Positions 1 through 6,814 of a stretch of DNA of 16,703 nt are shown one piece after another. The stretch is from Anaerolineales bacterium UBA2317 (GTDB taxonomy: Bacteria; Chloroflexota; Anaerolineae; Anaerolineales; Villigracilaceae). Position numbers and translations under genes: made by a program. Positions within the stretch are counted from its first letter, which is position 1, and every line of letters begins with the position of its first letter. A model generated the notes under the pieces. It was given only the letters and a program-made list of their open reading frames with translations, was not told the DNA's origin and searched no databases. Location: NCBI GenBank assembly GCA_002345215.1, contig DDVH01000004.1, forward strand, positions 1 to 16,703, written 5' to 3'.

Positions 1-543
1 GCCAAGCATCAAAGAATGAAAATCAATTTGAAATGATGTAGAAAAATATCCAATTAATTTACCCGCGGCAGTTTCAACGGCTGGTGTTTTGATTCCAAAA
101 AAGTTATCAATTTGCCCGATGAAAATTATCAATGCAATGCCCGATGTAAACCCGCTGATGACTGCAGATGGAATGAATGCGATGAAACGCCCCAAACGTA
201 AAATACCGATGATGAGCAAAAGCAAACCAGAAAGTAAACCTGCAATCCAAATGCCTTCAAACCCATAACGATTGACCAAGACAATTAATACAGCAGACAT
301 TGCGCCAGTGGGTCCGCTGATTTGATAGGGAGCGCCACCCAATAAGCCAATAATAATTCCCGCAAGAATCGCAGTGACTAAACCTGCGGCGGCTGTTGCC
401 CCAGAAGCAACACCGAATGCTAACGCAAGTGGTAATGCAACTGCGGCAACCGTGAAACCTGCTAACAGGTCTTGTTGAAATTTTGCAAGCGAATAGTTTG
501 TGAACTCGTCTTTATAAAGACGAGTGAGTGAACGTCGCGGCAT
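1..543 (-). CDS. SulP-family anion transporter, N-terminal part (cut by window edge)
   Basis: Reading the minus strand from an ATG at 543 gives 181 codons that run off the window without a stop. The protein begins MPRRSLTRLYKDEF and has the SulP entry signature: QQDLLAGFTVAAVALPLALA at about residues 23-42, then ISGPTGAMSAVL near 76-87 and several hydrophobic helices. SulP (SLC26) proteins are inner-membrane carriers of sulfate, bicarbonate or other anions; the C-terminal membrane half and any STAS domain lie outside. The ATG is preceded by TTGGAGA with 7 bases between, a good ribosome binding site. A beta-carbonic-anhydrase-like gene lies upstream on the same strand, separated by a broken transposase; with a carbonic anhydrase nearby, bicarbonate is a possible substrate, but this is inference. 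The family assignment is secure, the substrate is not. Confidence 0.9.
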   Translation of the reverse strand, partial: MPRRSLTRLYKDEFTNYSLAKFQQDLLAGFTVAAVALPLALAFGVASGATAAAGLVTAILAGIIIGLLGGAPYQISGPTGAMSAVLIVLVNRYGFEGIWIAGLLSGLLLLIIGILRLGRFIAFIPSAVISGFTSGIALIIFIGQIDNFFGIKTPAVETAAGKLIGYFSTSFQIDFHSLMLG

Positions 544-569
544 ATTTAATTCTCCAAAGTAGAAATATC

Positions 570-628
570 ACAAAGGCTCACGCCGAGGCAATCGCTCGGC
601 ACGCGTGCTCCCCCAAGGCGTCCTTTGT
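570..628. repeat. Imperfect inverted repeat upstream of the SulP gene
   Basis: ACAAAGG at 570-576 pairs with CCTTTGT at 622-628, and ACGCC at 580-584 with GGCGT further in, leaving a 3-base bulge. Inside, GCCGAG (582-587) can alternatively pair with CTCGGC (595-600), and GCACGCGTGC (599-608) is itself a palindrome. The region is markedly more GC-rich than its surroundings. It lies between the end of the transposase remnant and the SulP ribosome binding site, so it could be an end of the IS element, a terminator-like or leader structure, or another dispersed palindrome. The sequence alone does not decide. Confidence 0.5.
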
Positions 629-663
629 TTCATTGTTTGTTATTTTATCACTGTCAGAAAATT

Positions 664-1131
664 TTAGTTATTTTCAACCCACTCAAATAAGTATTTGGCA
701 TCATGCTCAATTTCAAATTTCTTGAGGAAATCTAAATATTCATCTTTGAAAGTTTGCTTTGCATGATGTTGTTCTTGATTCAAAATATAGTTTTAAACGC
801 TTTCAATTTGTGAGTGTCCATAAGAAAATGCTCCATAGCCTTCTTGCCAACTAAATTTTCCTTTTACCCAATAATTGTCATTAATAAAATTTGAAGAATT
901 ATTTTTTACATCTCGCACTAAATCTGATAAAGCCATGGCAGGTTTTAGCCCGACGAAAACATGCACATGATCTTCAACTCCATTGACAATGATTGGCTTT
1001 TGCCCTTTGTTTTTAATAATCCCAGCCATATATTTGAAAACTTCTCCGCGCCATTCTTTTTGGAGGAGGTTTTGTCTGCCCTGCACAGCAAATACAATTT
1101 GAATATAGATTTGTGAATATGTGTTTGCCAT
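664..1131 (-). pseudogene. IS200/IS605-type (Y1, HUH) transposase, possibly RAYT, with one in-frame stop
   Basis: The ATG at 1131 follows GGAGG by 5 bases. The first 112 residues match the Y1 transposase family (MANTYSQIYIQIVFAV; the HUH metal motif HVH at residues 55-57; SWQEGYGAFSYGHSQIE at about 94-110). A TAA stop at 793-795 then ends the frame. The same frame continues without a break for 41 sense codons to a natural stop at 664-666, reading NYILNQEQHH and then KYLFEWVENN, exactly the usual C-terminus of this family, for about 155 codons in total. The family normally has a sense codon such as AAA at the stop position, so a single base change explains it. The tyrosine of the YIxxQ motif, the expected catalytic nucleophile, lies two codons past the stop, so the truncated product should not cut DNA. 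REP-like palindromes lie just upstream. Confidence 0.88.
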
Positions 1132-1152
1132 TTTTTCCTCCAGAACAATGCC

Positions 1153-1323
1153 ATCCCTACGGGATTTGCTTTATGGTTCAACTTAATTCTAAAATAATTT
1201 TACCCCTACGGGGTTTGTTTTTTCAATTCCGTAGGGATGAAAGGATTATAGAATTCATATTGTAGATACATGAACCCCAGAGGGGTGTCATAGGTTTTAA
1301 TGCTTATGTCATCCCTTCGAGAT
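1153..1323. repeat. Cluster of REP-like short palindromes upstream of the transposase
   Basis: Four short palindromes with GC-rich arms lie within 171 bases: ATCCC-TAC-GGGAT at 1153-1165, ACCCC-TAC-GGGGT at 1202-1214, ACCCC-AGA-GGGGT at 1274-1286, and the imperfect ATCCC-TTC-GAGAT at 1311-1323. The first, second and fourth are followed by TTTG or TTTTG, so they look like degenerate copies of one unit. CCGTAGGGAT at 1229-1238 is an exact inverted copy of 1153-1162. This arrangement next to a solitary Y1 transposase is what is known for REP elements mobilised by REP-associated tyrosine transposases. The gene-free stretch 1132-1330 holds little else. Confidence 0.7.
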
Positions 1324-1330
1324 TTTGAAT

Positions 1331-1711
1331 TTACGAAATTGGTTCGAAAGTTCCATCTAAATGCAAATAAAAAGTTTCGACCTTCAAATGCGGAAACAAG
1401 GCTTTGATTTTATTTTGGGCATCTTGCAAATCATGTTTGTGACGTTTGTACGTCCCCTCTTTACCGTAAGCACGGCAATCTTCGTGGTTGATTAAGCAAA
1501 CTGTTTCGATAGTATGAATTTGCACAGCCAGTTGAACATACTTTAAGACCATTTCATAATCATGCACACTGCCTGCTAGTGAAATGATGTCGAAATTGTC
1601 ATATCCGAATCGAACTGTAATCCATGGTTGGATAAATTTTTGTAGACGATAATCCATGCAATGAACGACGAGTGCATCACAATGAATAGGGGGGAGTTGT
1701 TGTTTTGCCAT
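1331..1711 (-). CDS. Short beta-carbonic-anhydrase-like protein
   Basis: This 126-residue protein carries the zinc-site pattern of beta-carbonic anhydrases: C18-x-D20-x-R22 (HCMDYR) and H76-x2-C79 (NHEDC), with SLAGSV near 44-49 where the family usually has a RNAGN-like stretch. Such enzymes interconvert CO2 and bicarbonate in the cytoplasm. It is much shorter than typical members (about 180-220 residues) and stops soon after the second motif, so it is a minimal or divergent form whose activity cannot be assumed. I chose the ATG at 1711; a GTG at 1735 would add eight residues (MREWNNKI) but falls inside a palindrome. No strong ribosome binding site is seen; GGAATGG lies about 11 bases upstream. 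It points the same way as the SulP gene beyond the transposase remnant. Confidence 0.8.
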   Translation of the reverse strand: MAKQQLPPIHCDALVVHCMDYRLQKFIQPWITVRFGYDNFDIISLAGSVHDYEMVLKYVQLAVQIHTIETVCLINHEDCRAYGKEGTYKRHKHDLQDAQNKIKALFPHLKVETFYLHLDGTFEPIS

Positions 1712-1734
1712 AATTTTATTATTCCATTCCCGCA

Positions 1735-1782
1735 CGGCGATAAACCGCCGCGCTAATTTTACAAAGCCTGCTAAAGCAGGCT
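1735..1782. repeat. Two adjacent hairpins between hydantoinase and carbonic-anhydrase-like genes
   Basis: CGGCG (1735-1739) pairs with CGCCG (1746-1750), and AGCCTGCT (1765-1772) pairs perfectly with AGCAGGCT (1775-1782) around a 2-base loop. On the minus strand these lie just downstream of the hydantoinase stop at 1804, where they could end or stabilise its transcript, but no clear T-run follows. They could also be dispersed palindromes. Confidence 0.5.
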
Positions 1783-1803
1783 ATAAACTATCAAACTACA
1801 TAA

Positions 1804-3216
1804 CTACAAAACCGTTCCTTCATTTCTTTTCAAAAACTTTCCATCACCGCGCTTGCCTTTCCATTCATTTCCATCCACAATTAATTTTCCGCGCAGAAAA
1901 ACTTTTTCGGGATAACCTGTCAATTCCCAACCTTCGTACAAATTGTAATCTGTTCTTTGATGTGATATGGCTACACCATATTTCACTTTTTTATTTTCAT
2001 CCCAAATCACAATATCCGCATCAGCACCTTCTATCAATGCCCCTTTCTGCGGATACAACCCAAAAATTTTTGCTGGATTGGTACTCGTCAACGCCACAAA
2101 TTGATTTTTTGTTATCTTGCCAGTATTTACACCAGTTGTCCATAAAATTGGTAGACGGTCTTGAATACCCGGCAAACCGTTCGGGATTTTTGTGAAATCA
2201 TCTTTGCCTAACTCTTTGCCTGCAATTGCAAATTCTTTGCCTTCATACATAATTGGTTTTGTTCCATCAAAATAAAACGGACAATGGTCAGTCCCAACAG
2301 TTTGCAAAATATTTTCTGTTAGTCCTTGCCATAATCTTTCATTATCTGCTTTGCTTCTCATTGGTGGAGAACAAATCCATTTGGCGCCATCAGGTTGACG
2401 AAGATTATCAATCGTGAAAAATAAATATTGTGGGCAAGTTTCGCCCATCACTTTGACTCCGCGCTCGCGCACGTATTTAAGCATATCCACTTCGCCACCC
2501 ATATTCATGTGCACGATATAAACCGACGCTTCTGTTTCTGCCGCCATACCTGCTACTCTCAATGTAGCATCTACTGCGCCCCAGCCTGGTCGAGTCAAGG
2601 CATGCCATTCCGGTGACTTGTGACCTGCTTGAAGTGCTTCATTAACTAAAGTATCAATCACGTCTCCATTTTCACAATGAGCCATGACGAGCATTCCATT
2701 TTCTTTTGCAATTCTTAACGCTTTGAAAATACTGCCATCATCGAGTCTTAATCGCCCGTTATAGGCTGTGAAAACTTTTAACGTTTGTATCCCCATTTTC
2801 ATTAGTGATGGAATCTCTTTGGCAATTTTTTCATTGAATTGAGTTAAGTTCATATGAAAAGAATAATCAATCGCGGCTTTTTCTGCTTTTGTCATCCATA
2901 AGTCAACCGAATGAGCAAAGCCTTCATTTTCTAAAACTACAAAATCCATGCAAGTGGTTGTGCCACCAAAAGCCGCGGCTTTGTGACCGGTGTAATGGTC
3001 ATCGGATGAGATTGTGTTAAACATTGGCAAATCTAAATGGACGTGTGGGTCAACGCCGCCGGGCAGAATCAGTTTCCCCGAAGCATCAATTTGAACGTCA
3101 GAATCAATTTCAAGGTCAGGGGCGAGGCGCACGATTTTTTCATCTTCAATCAAAAAATCTGATTGAAATGTATCTGTTGCTGTAACACAAGTTCCATTCT
3201 TGATTAAGGTCTTCAT
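1804..3216 (-). CDS. hydA: Dihydropyrimidinase / D-hydantoinase family amidohydrolase
   Basis: This 470-residue cyclic amidohydrolase would open dihydropyrimidine or hydantoin rings in the cytoplasm. The metal ligands are all visible: H58 and H60 (DPHVHLD), carboxylated lysine K147 (TLKVFTAYN), H180 (MAHCEN), H236 (YIVHMN) and D310 (GTDHCPF). The length is normal for the family. I start at the ATG at 3216; the frame stays open to 3393, but the extra residues (MRPSAPGVG...) have no family match and would overlap the divergent LysM gene. TAAAAT at 3229-3224 lies 7 bases before this ATG and there is no ribosome binding site, so the mRNA is probably leaderless. No pyrimidine-pathway partner is in the window, so the true substrate (dihydrouracil, hydantoin or a relative) is open. 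Confidence 0.9.
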   Translation of the reverse strand: MKTLIKNGTCVTATDTFQSDFLIEDEKIVRLAPDLEIDSDVQIDASGKLILPGGVDPHVHLDLPMFNTISSDDHYTGHKAAAFGGTTTCMDFVVLENEGFAHSVDLWMTKAEKAAIDYSFHMNLTQFNEKIAKEIPSLMKMGIQTLKVFTAYNGRLRLDDGSIFKALRIAKENGMLVMAHCENGDVIDTLVNEALQAGHKSPEWHALTRPGWGAVDATLRVAGMAAETEASVYIVHMNMGGEVDMLKYVRERGVKVMGETCPQYLFFTIDNLRQPDGAKWICSPPMRSKADNERLWQGLTENILQTVGTDHCPFYFDGTKPIMYEGKEFAIAGKELGKDDFTKIPNGLPGIQDRLPILWTTGVNTGKITKNQFVALTSTNPAKIFGLYPQKGALIEGADADIVIWDENKKVKYGVAISHQRTDYNLYEGWELTGYPEKVFLRGKLIVDGNEWKGKRGDGKFLKRNEGTVL

Positions 3217-3259
3217 AGCATCTATTTTATACCAATTTGAATCTGATATAATTTTCGTG
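3217..3259. promoter_or_regulatory. Divergent, apparently leaderless promoter pair
   Basis: On the plus strand TATAAT occupies 3247-3252, exactly 7 bases before the ATG of the LysM gene at 3260. On the minus strand TAAAAT occupies 3229-3224 (within TATAAAAT), exactly 7 bases before the ATG at 3216. A start site about 7 bases past a -10 box would fall on the A of each ATG. Neither gene has a Shine-Dalgarno sequence. No convincing -35 box is seen on either strand. Confidence 0.7.
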
Positions 3260-4096
3260 ATGAATCCAAAAAGATTTTTTATTATTTTTGCTTTGATAAG
3301 TTTGTTCATGTTTGGGTTATGGTTGCCAGCCAATGCCGCCCCAAGTTTGCAACAACAAGTTGGCACGCCAACCCCCGGTGCGGATGGACGCATTATTTAT
3401 ATTGTGCAACCGGGTGATAATTGCGTTCGAATTTCAGCATTGACCGGTATTTCTGTTGATCAGTTACGCCAGTTAAATTCTCGTTTGGATGAAAATTGTA
3501 CTGTGGTAGAGGGTGACGAGTTATTGATTGGAATTGTTTCACCGGCTACTGAAACACCTCAACCAGTTATCGAATTAGGCACACCTACAGTTACACCGAC
3601 ACCCTTAGCAGGTACTACTGAAGTTTGTGTGTTGTTATTTAATGATGCCAATGGCAATGCCATGCGTGAAGATACAGAACCTGCTGTGGCGGGTGGCGCA
3701 GTGAGTTTGACTGAAAATAATGGAGAATATTCTGGCTCGCAAGAAACATTTGTCCCTGCTGACCCGTTGGTGTATCAAGGCATTTGTTTTACAGATATTC
3801 CCGAAGGCTCTTATAACATTTCTGTTGGTATACCATCGGGTTGGAATCCAACCATGAGCATGGACTCTTCGTTAGAGGTCAATGCTGGTGATATTGCATT
3901 TGTAGCATTTGGGATTCAATCGCAACAAGAAGTGTTAGACCCAACTACTCAACCAGGTGAAGATGGTGGACAAAATACGATTCTCGGTATCGTTGGCGGT
4001 TTACTTTTGTTAGGCGGTATAGGTTTAGGTTATTATGCTTGGCGCACGAGCAGACCAGAAAGTAAACTTTCGGGTGGCGGATATTTACGAAAATAA
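3260..4096 (+). CDS. Secreted LysM / SdrD_B-like protein anchored by a C-terminal helix
   Basis: This 278-residue envelope protein has a signal peptide (about 1-27, ending ANAA), a LysM domain at about 46-92 (IYIVQPGDNCVRISALTGIS..., binding peptidoglycan-type glycans), a Pro/Thr-rich linker (about 95-120), and a beta-sandwich of the SdrD_B / Cna-B type at about 122-218 with the calcium-loop-like stretch FNDANGNAMREDTEP. A Gly/Leu-rich transmembrane helix (about 240-262) and a short basic tail follow. It should sit on the outside of the membrane, attached to the wall. I chose the ATG at 3260 because the signal peptide begins there and TATAAT stands 7 bases upstream; the frame is open to 3200, but that part is not signal-like and overlaps the divergent gene. 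It is a single-gene unit ended by the hairpin at 4104-4132. Its exact role is unknown. Confidence 0.85.
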   Translation: MNPKRFFIIFALISLFMFGLWLPANAAPSLQQQVGTPTPGADGRIIYIVQPGDNCVRISALTGISVDQLRQLNSRLDENCTVVEGDELLIGIVSPATETPQPVIELGTPTVTPTPLAGTTEVCVLLFNDANGNAMREDTEPAVAGGAVSLTENNGEYSGSQETFVPADPLVYQGICFTDIPEGSYNISVGIPSGWNPTMSMDSSLEVNAGDIAFVAFGIQSQQEVLDPTTQPGEDGGQNTILGIVGGLLLLGGIGLGYYAWRTSRPESKLSGGGYLRK

Positions 4097-4103
4097 ATTT
4101 ATA

Positions 4104-4132
4104 AAAAACGCGGATTAAAAATCCGCGTTTTT
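4104..4132. terminator. Bidirectional intrinsic terminator between LysM gene and rnhB
   Basis: AAAAACGCGGAT (4104-4115) pairs perfectly with ATCCGCGTTTTT (4121-4132) around a 5-base loop. The A-run on one side and T-run on the other make it work in both directions. The rnhB stop codon (4131-4133) lies at its edge, so it serves both converging genes. Confidence 0.92.
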
Positions 4133-4760
4133 ATTTTATTTTGAAAGTCTTTCTGTGTATCGAAGAATGTCCAAGTTGCTTTATTTTTTTTCGATGTAAT
4201 AATGTTCCATAACCTTTGTGGCGCGAAAAGTGATATTCAGAAAATTGCTCTTCTAAGTTCATCATCATTTCATCGCGGGCAGTTTTTGCAAGGATAGATG
4301 CACTAGCAATACTCAAAGATTTTTGGTCACCTTTGACGATGGCAGTTTGTGGAATATCCAATTCGGGGAGTTCAAGACGAAAATCTGTCAACAAAAAATC
4401 TGGGATGAAGTTCATCGCTTCAATTGCTCGACTTGCGGCGAGTCGAGTCGCGGGAACGATTCCTAGCCTGTCAATTTCTTCGGCTGTGGAAAACCCGATT
4501 CCCCACGCCAACACACTTGCTTTGATTTGCAGACTTAATAGATTTCGTTTTTTCGGATTCAATAGTTTTGAGTCGTGTACCCCGCTTAATTTTTTAATGA
4601 TAGATTTTTCTTTGGGCAATATCACTGCGCCAACGTACACAGGTCCAGCCAATGCACCGCGCCCGGCTTCATCTAATCCCGCAATGTAATTACAGGCAGA
4701 CCATAAATGATTTTCATAGGTCAAATCAGGTTTTGAAATCATACTTGCCGCGTATGGCAT
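4131..4760 (-). CDS. rnhB: Ribonuclease HII
   Basis: RNase HII cuts the RNA strand of RNA-DNA hybrids and removes single ribonucleotides from DNA. The 209-residue protein shows the family motifs in order: the acidic pair in GLDEAGRGALAGPVYVGAVI, DSKLLNPKKR, an aspartate in LLTDFRLE, KGDQKSLSIASASILAKTARDEMM with the final catalytic aspartate, then KGYGTLLHRK and HRKTF at the C-terminus. It is the last gene of a minus-strand operon and overlaps the end of the glycosyltransferase gene by 35 bases with the ATG at 4760, or by 17 bases with the alternative ATG at 4742 (MISKPDL). Neither start has a clear ribosome binding site, so translational coupling is likely. The function call is firm, the start is not. 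Confidence 0.95.
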   Translation of the reverse strand: MPYAASMISKPDLTYENHLWSACNYIAGLDEAGRGALAGPVYVGAVILPKEKSIIKKLSGVHDSKLLNPKKRNLLSLQIKASVLAWGIGFSTAEEIDRLGIVPATRLAASRAIEAMNFIPDFLLTDFRLELPELDIPQTAIVKGDQKSLSIASASILAKTARDEMMMNLEEQFSEYHFSRHKGYGTLLHRKKIKQLGHSSIHRKTFKIK

Positions 4761-5457
4761 TGAGATGAATCACGAAGATGTCACTTATCATTTTAAGTGC
4801 ATCACGAATGGCATTGACTTTGCTATCGGCAAAGAAATACCAATCAATTGGAATTTCTTTGATGCGTAATTTTTTTCGGCGGGCGAGATATAAAATTTCA
4901 ATGTCAAAAGACCAGCCTGTTAATGTCTGCTGGCGGAATAAATCCTCAGCGACTTGTGCGCGAAAGCATTTGAATCCGCATTGGGTATCTTGAAAGCCTG
5001 AAAGAATGAATAAACGAATGATGAGATTAATCGCCCGCCCGCCAAAGTGACGATACGAAGGTTCGTTATAACGAACTGCACCAAGTGCTTCACGTGAACC
5101 GATAGCAATATCAAAATCTGTTAATTGTGGCGGGATAAATTTTGCAACTTCTTCAATCGGCATTGAAAGGTCGGCATCACAGATGAAACGATACTCCCCT
5201 TTGGCTTCTAACATGCCGCGTCGCACAGCATTGCCTTTTCCGCGTTGACCTTCTTTTAATACAATAACACTTGAATGGTTTTGCGCATATTCTTGGGCGA
5301 CATCAAATGTACGGTCTGAACTTCCGTTTTCAATCACGAGAACTTCATAAGAGTAATTTTGCTTGCTTAGAAATTCTAAAACTTTCTCCAATGTGCGTGG
5401 GAGGCGGTTTTCTTCGTTATAAGCAGGGATGATGACAGAAAGAAACGGCGTGTTCAA
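4726..5457 (-). CDS. Family 2 glycosyltransferase, dolichyl/undecaprenyl-phosphate glucosyltransferase type
   Basis: The 243 residues match GT-A fold family 2 enzymes: SVIIPAYNEENRLP at about 7-20, VIENGSSDRT, the metal-binding DAD at 94-96 (ICDADLSMP), and the stretches SGFQDTQCGFKCF and GWSFDIEILYLA, typical of the Alg5/Dpm1-like branch that transfers a sugar from a nucleotide sugar to a polyprenyl phosphate. No transmembrane domain is obvious, so it would act at the inner face of the membrane. The start is a TTG at 5457, only one base after the upstream stop; family members begin about six residues before VIIPAYNE and no ATG or GTG is available there. With no ribosome binding site, it is probably coupled to the gene before it. 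The acceptor and sugar are unknown. Confidence 0.87.
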   Translation of the reverse strand: MNTPFLSVIIPAYNEENRLPRTLEKVLEFLSKQNYSYEVLVIENGSSDRTFDVAQEYAQNHSSVIVLKEGQRGKGNAVRRGMLEAKGEYRFICDADLSMPIEEVAKFIPPQLTDFDIAIGSREALGAVRYNEPSYRHFGGRAINLIIRLFILSGFQDTQCGFKCFRAQVAEDLFRQQTLTGWSFDIEILYLARRKKLRIKEIPIDWYFFADSKVNAIRDALKMISDIFVIHLNAIRGKYDFKT

Positions 5458-5458
5458 T

Positions 5459-6316
5459 TTAGTTTAGGAAAAATAAAACATAAGCCCCTGCGGCAATCAC
5501 ACAACACTCCATAACACCCATAACGATTAACAAGATAATTTGGGTTCTGTTTAATTTGCTTGATTTTTTAGGCGCAGATTTAGGAAGCGGTCTTGCTGGG
5601 CTGGATTCACGAAGTTGATTTGGAACCGCATCGCCTTGTGTTGAGGCGTTGAAAATGGCTTGGGCGCGAGAGGCAGGTGTCCCGTCGGTTAAAGAAGCGT
5701 TGGCACTTTCATCCACTATTGGTTTGGGGTCTATAATTCTATCTGCTAGCGCGTATACATTTTCTGGGCGCATAACAGGGCGTTCTTGTAATAAGGTAGT
5801 AGCAAATGTTTTGATGGCATCACTTCGTAAGACGCGTGCAATCGGGCGTAATGAATCAATTTGTGCGCCGGGGTCGCTAGCGATTAATACTGCCTCAACT
5901 GGCACATCTACATGGATATTATTTTTTTCAAGATACCTTTGAAAAGCACGGGTGAGTTTTGCAATTAAATCTAAAAGATTTCTGCGTTCCGGTGCAGGGC
6001 TACCATTATTGATGAGTCGATTCCATTCAGAACCAACCGCTTCAAAATGACCTTTGACTGGGGTTGCTAAAATAACAGAAATGCTACCTTGCCCAATCAA
6101 AATCATCGGAATCAGAATGGGGCTATCGGGCAAAGGAAAATTGCGAATTAACACAAATCCTTTTTCTAGTAATTTATCTAATTGCCCCATAACAACTTTT
6201 TGTGCTTCAAGTTCTGGATACCAATTAAACCCGTATTTCAATGTACCTTGAATACGGGCAACGAAATTGATGTTGCCAGATGCATCTTGAAGCGGAGTTT
6301 TATCTATAATTCTCAT
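5459..6316 (-). CDS. Unknown tail-anchored protein with a NERD-like N-terminal region
   Basis: I do not recognise this 285-residue protein with certainty. Residues about 35-115 (QKVVMGQLDKLLEKGFVLIR, then SVILATPVKGHFEA) resemble the layout of the NERD nuclease-related domain: a helix, a strand pair and a late lysine. The usual acidic catalytic residues before that lysine are not evident, so it may be a degenerate, non-cutting form. Residues about 150-185 form a second alpha/beta part, 200-255 is a low-complexity Ala/Ser/Pro-rich and then Lys-rich linker, and the last 26 residues are one hydrophobic helix (IILLIVMGVMECCVIAAGAY), so the protein is probably cytoplasmic and anchored by its tail. 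The ATG at 6316 is six bases after the upstream stop, and the stop is one base before the glycosyltransferase TTG, so it is a middle operon gene. Confidence 0.72.
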   Translation of the reverse strand: MRIIDKTPLQDASGNINFVARIQGTLKYGFNWYPELEAQKVVMGQLDKLLEKGFVLIRNFPLPDSPILIPMILIGQGSISVILATPVKGHFEAVGSEWNRLINNGSPAPERRNLLDLIAKLTRAFQRYLEKNNIHVDVPVEAVLIASDPGAQIDSLRPIARVLRSDAIKTFATTLLQERPVMRPENVYALADRIIDPKPIVDESANASLTDGTPASRAQAIFNASTQGDAVPNQLRESSPARPLPKSAPKKSSKLNRTQIILLIVMGVMECCVIAAGAYVLFFLN

Positions 6317-6322
6317 AACGAT

Positions 6323-6625
6323 TTAGAAAAATGGAACGTTTTCCAATTCATCACGCTTTGCATTTTCGTGCGTAGCAATATATTCATGTCCATTTTCTTT
6401 TATAAGTATAACGGGCTTTGAGGTATTAAATGTACTGGCTAAAAAATCTTGTCGTGAGCCCGTTACAAACTTCTTTCCTTTTCTTAGTCGTTCTAACAAA
6501 GTTTTTCGGTCTAGCATAACCCAGTCTGAAAATGTAAAACCGCGCCGTTCATAGGCACGCACAAAAGTAATTTGCCCATTCTTAAAACGAGCCGCTTCAA
6601 TTAATCCATCAATTTTCTTTGCCAT
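6323..6625 (-). CDS. Small hypothetical protein, first gene of the rnhB operon
   Basis: This 100-residue protein (MAKKIDGLIEAARFKNGQIT...) is rich in charged residues and has no signal peptide, membrane helix or motif that I recognise. The middle part (RRGFTFSDWVMLDRKTLLERLRKGKKFVTGSR) looks like a compact alpha/beta fold with a basic helix. The start is well supported: AAGAGGA lies 5 bases before the ATG at 6625, and TAAAAT at 6652-6647 is a plausible -10 box, so unlike several neighbours this gene has a leader with a ribosome binding site. It begins a tightly packed operon with the NERD-like protein, the glycosyltransferase and rnhB. The function is unknown. Confidence 0.75.
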   Translation of the reverse strand: MAKKIDGLIEAARFKNGQITFVRAYERRGFTFSDWVMLDRKTLLERLRKGKKFVTGSRQDFLASTFNTSKPVILIKENGHEYIATHENAKRDELENVPFF

Positions 6626-6668
6626 TGTTTTCCTCTTTATGGTTATATTTTAACACAAGCATTAAATG

Positions 6669-6713
6669 AAAAAGACACAATCACGAAAATGTAATTTCAT
6701 GAGATGTGCCTTT
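6669..6713 (-). terminator. Intrinsic terminator of tRNA-Pro
   Basis: On the minus strand AAAGGCACA pairs with TGTGTCTTT (one G-U pair), with an inner stem TCATGAAAT against ATTTTCGTGA, followed by a T-run ending at 6669. It starts about 8 bases after the 3' end of the tRNA. Confidence 0.8.
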
Positions 6714-6720
6714 AAATCTG

Positions 6721-6795
6721 TCGGGGCGAGAGGATTTGAACCTCCGACCCCTTGCTCCCAAAGCAAGTGCGCTAGCCGGACTGCGCTACGCCCCG
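6721..6795 (-). tRNA. tRNA-Pro (anticodon UGG)
   Basis: The 75 bases fold as a full cloverleaf on the minus strand: acceptor CGGGGCG/CGCCCCG with discriminator A, D stem GCGC/GCGC, anticodon stem CTTGC/GCAAG around loop TTTGGGA (anticodon TGG), a 5-base variable loop, and T arm GGAGG-TTCAAAT-CCTCT. The 3' CCA is not encoded (CAG follows), so it must be added by a nucleotidyltransferase. A promoter lies at 6815-6844 and a terminator at 6669-6713. Confidence 0.97.
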
Positions 6796-6814
6796 AAACG
6801 TATCAAGCCCGCCG

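Noticed and set aside
528..725. Plus-strand open frame of 65 codons across the SulP start and inverted repeat
   Set aside because: It overlaps two minus-strand genes and a palindrome, and the protein looks random.
3237..3242. TTGAAT as a -35 box for the LysM gene
   Set aside because: It is only 4 bases before TATAAT, far too close for a -35 element.
3217..3393. N-terminal extension of the hydantoinase frame
   Set aside because: The extra 59 residues have no family match, overlap the divergent LysM gene and its signal peptide, and a better ATG with a -10 box exists at 3216.
4333..4689. Plus-strand open frame of 118 codons opposite rnhB
   Set aside because: It lies fully inside a gene with all RNase HII motifs and has no ribosome binding site or family resemblance.
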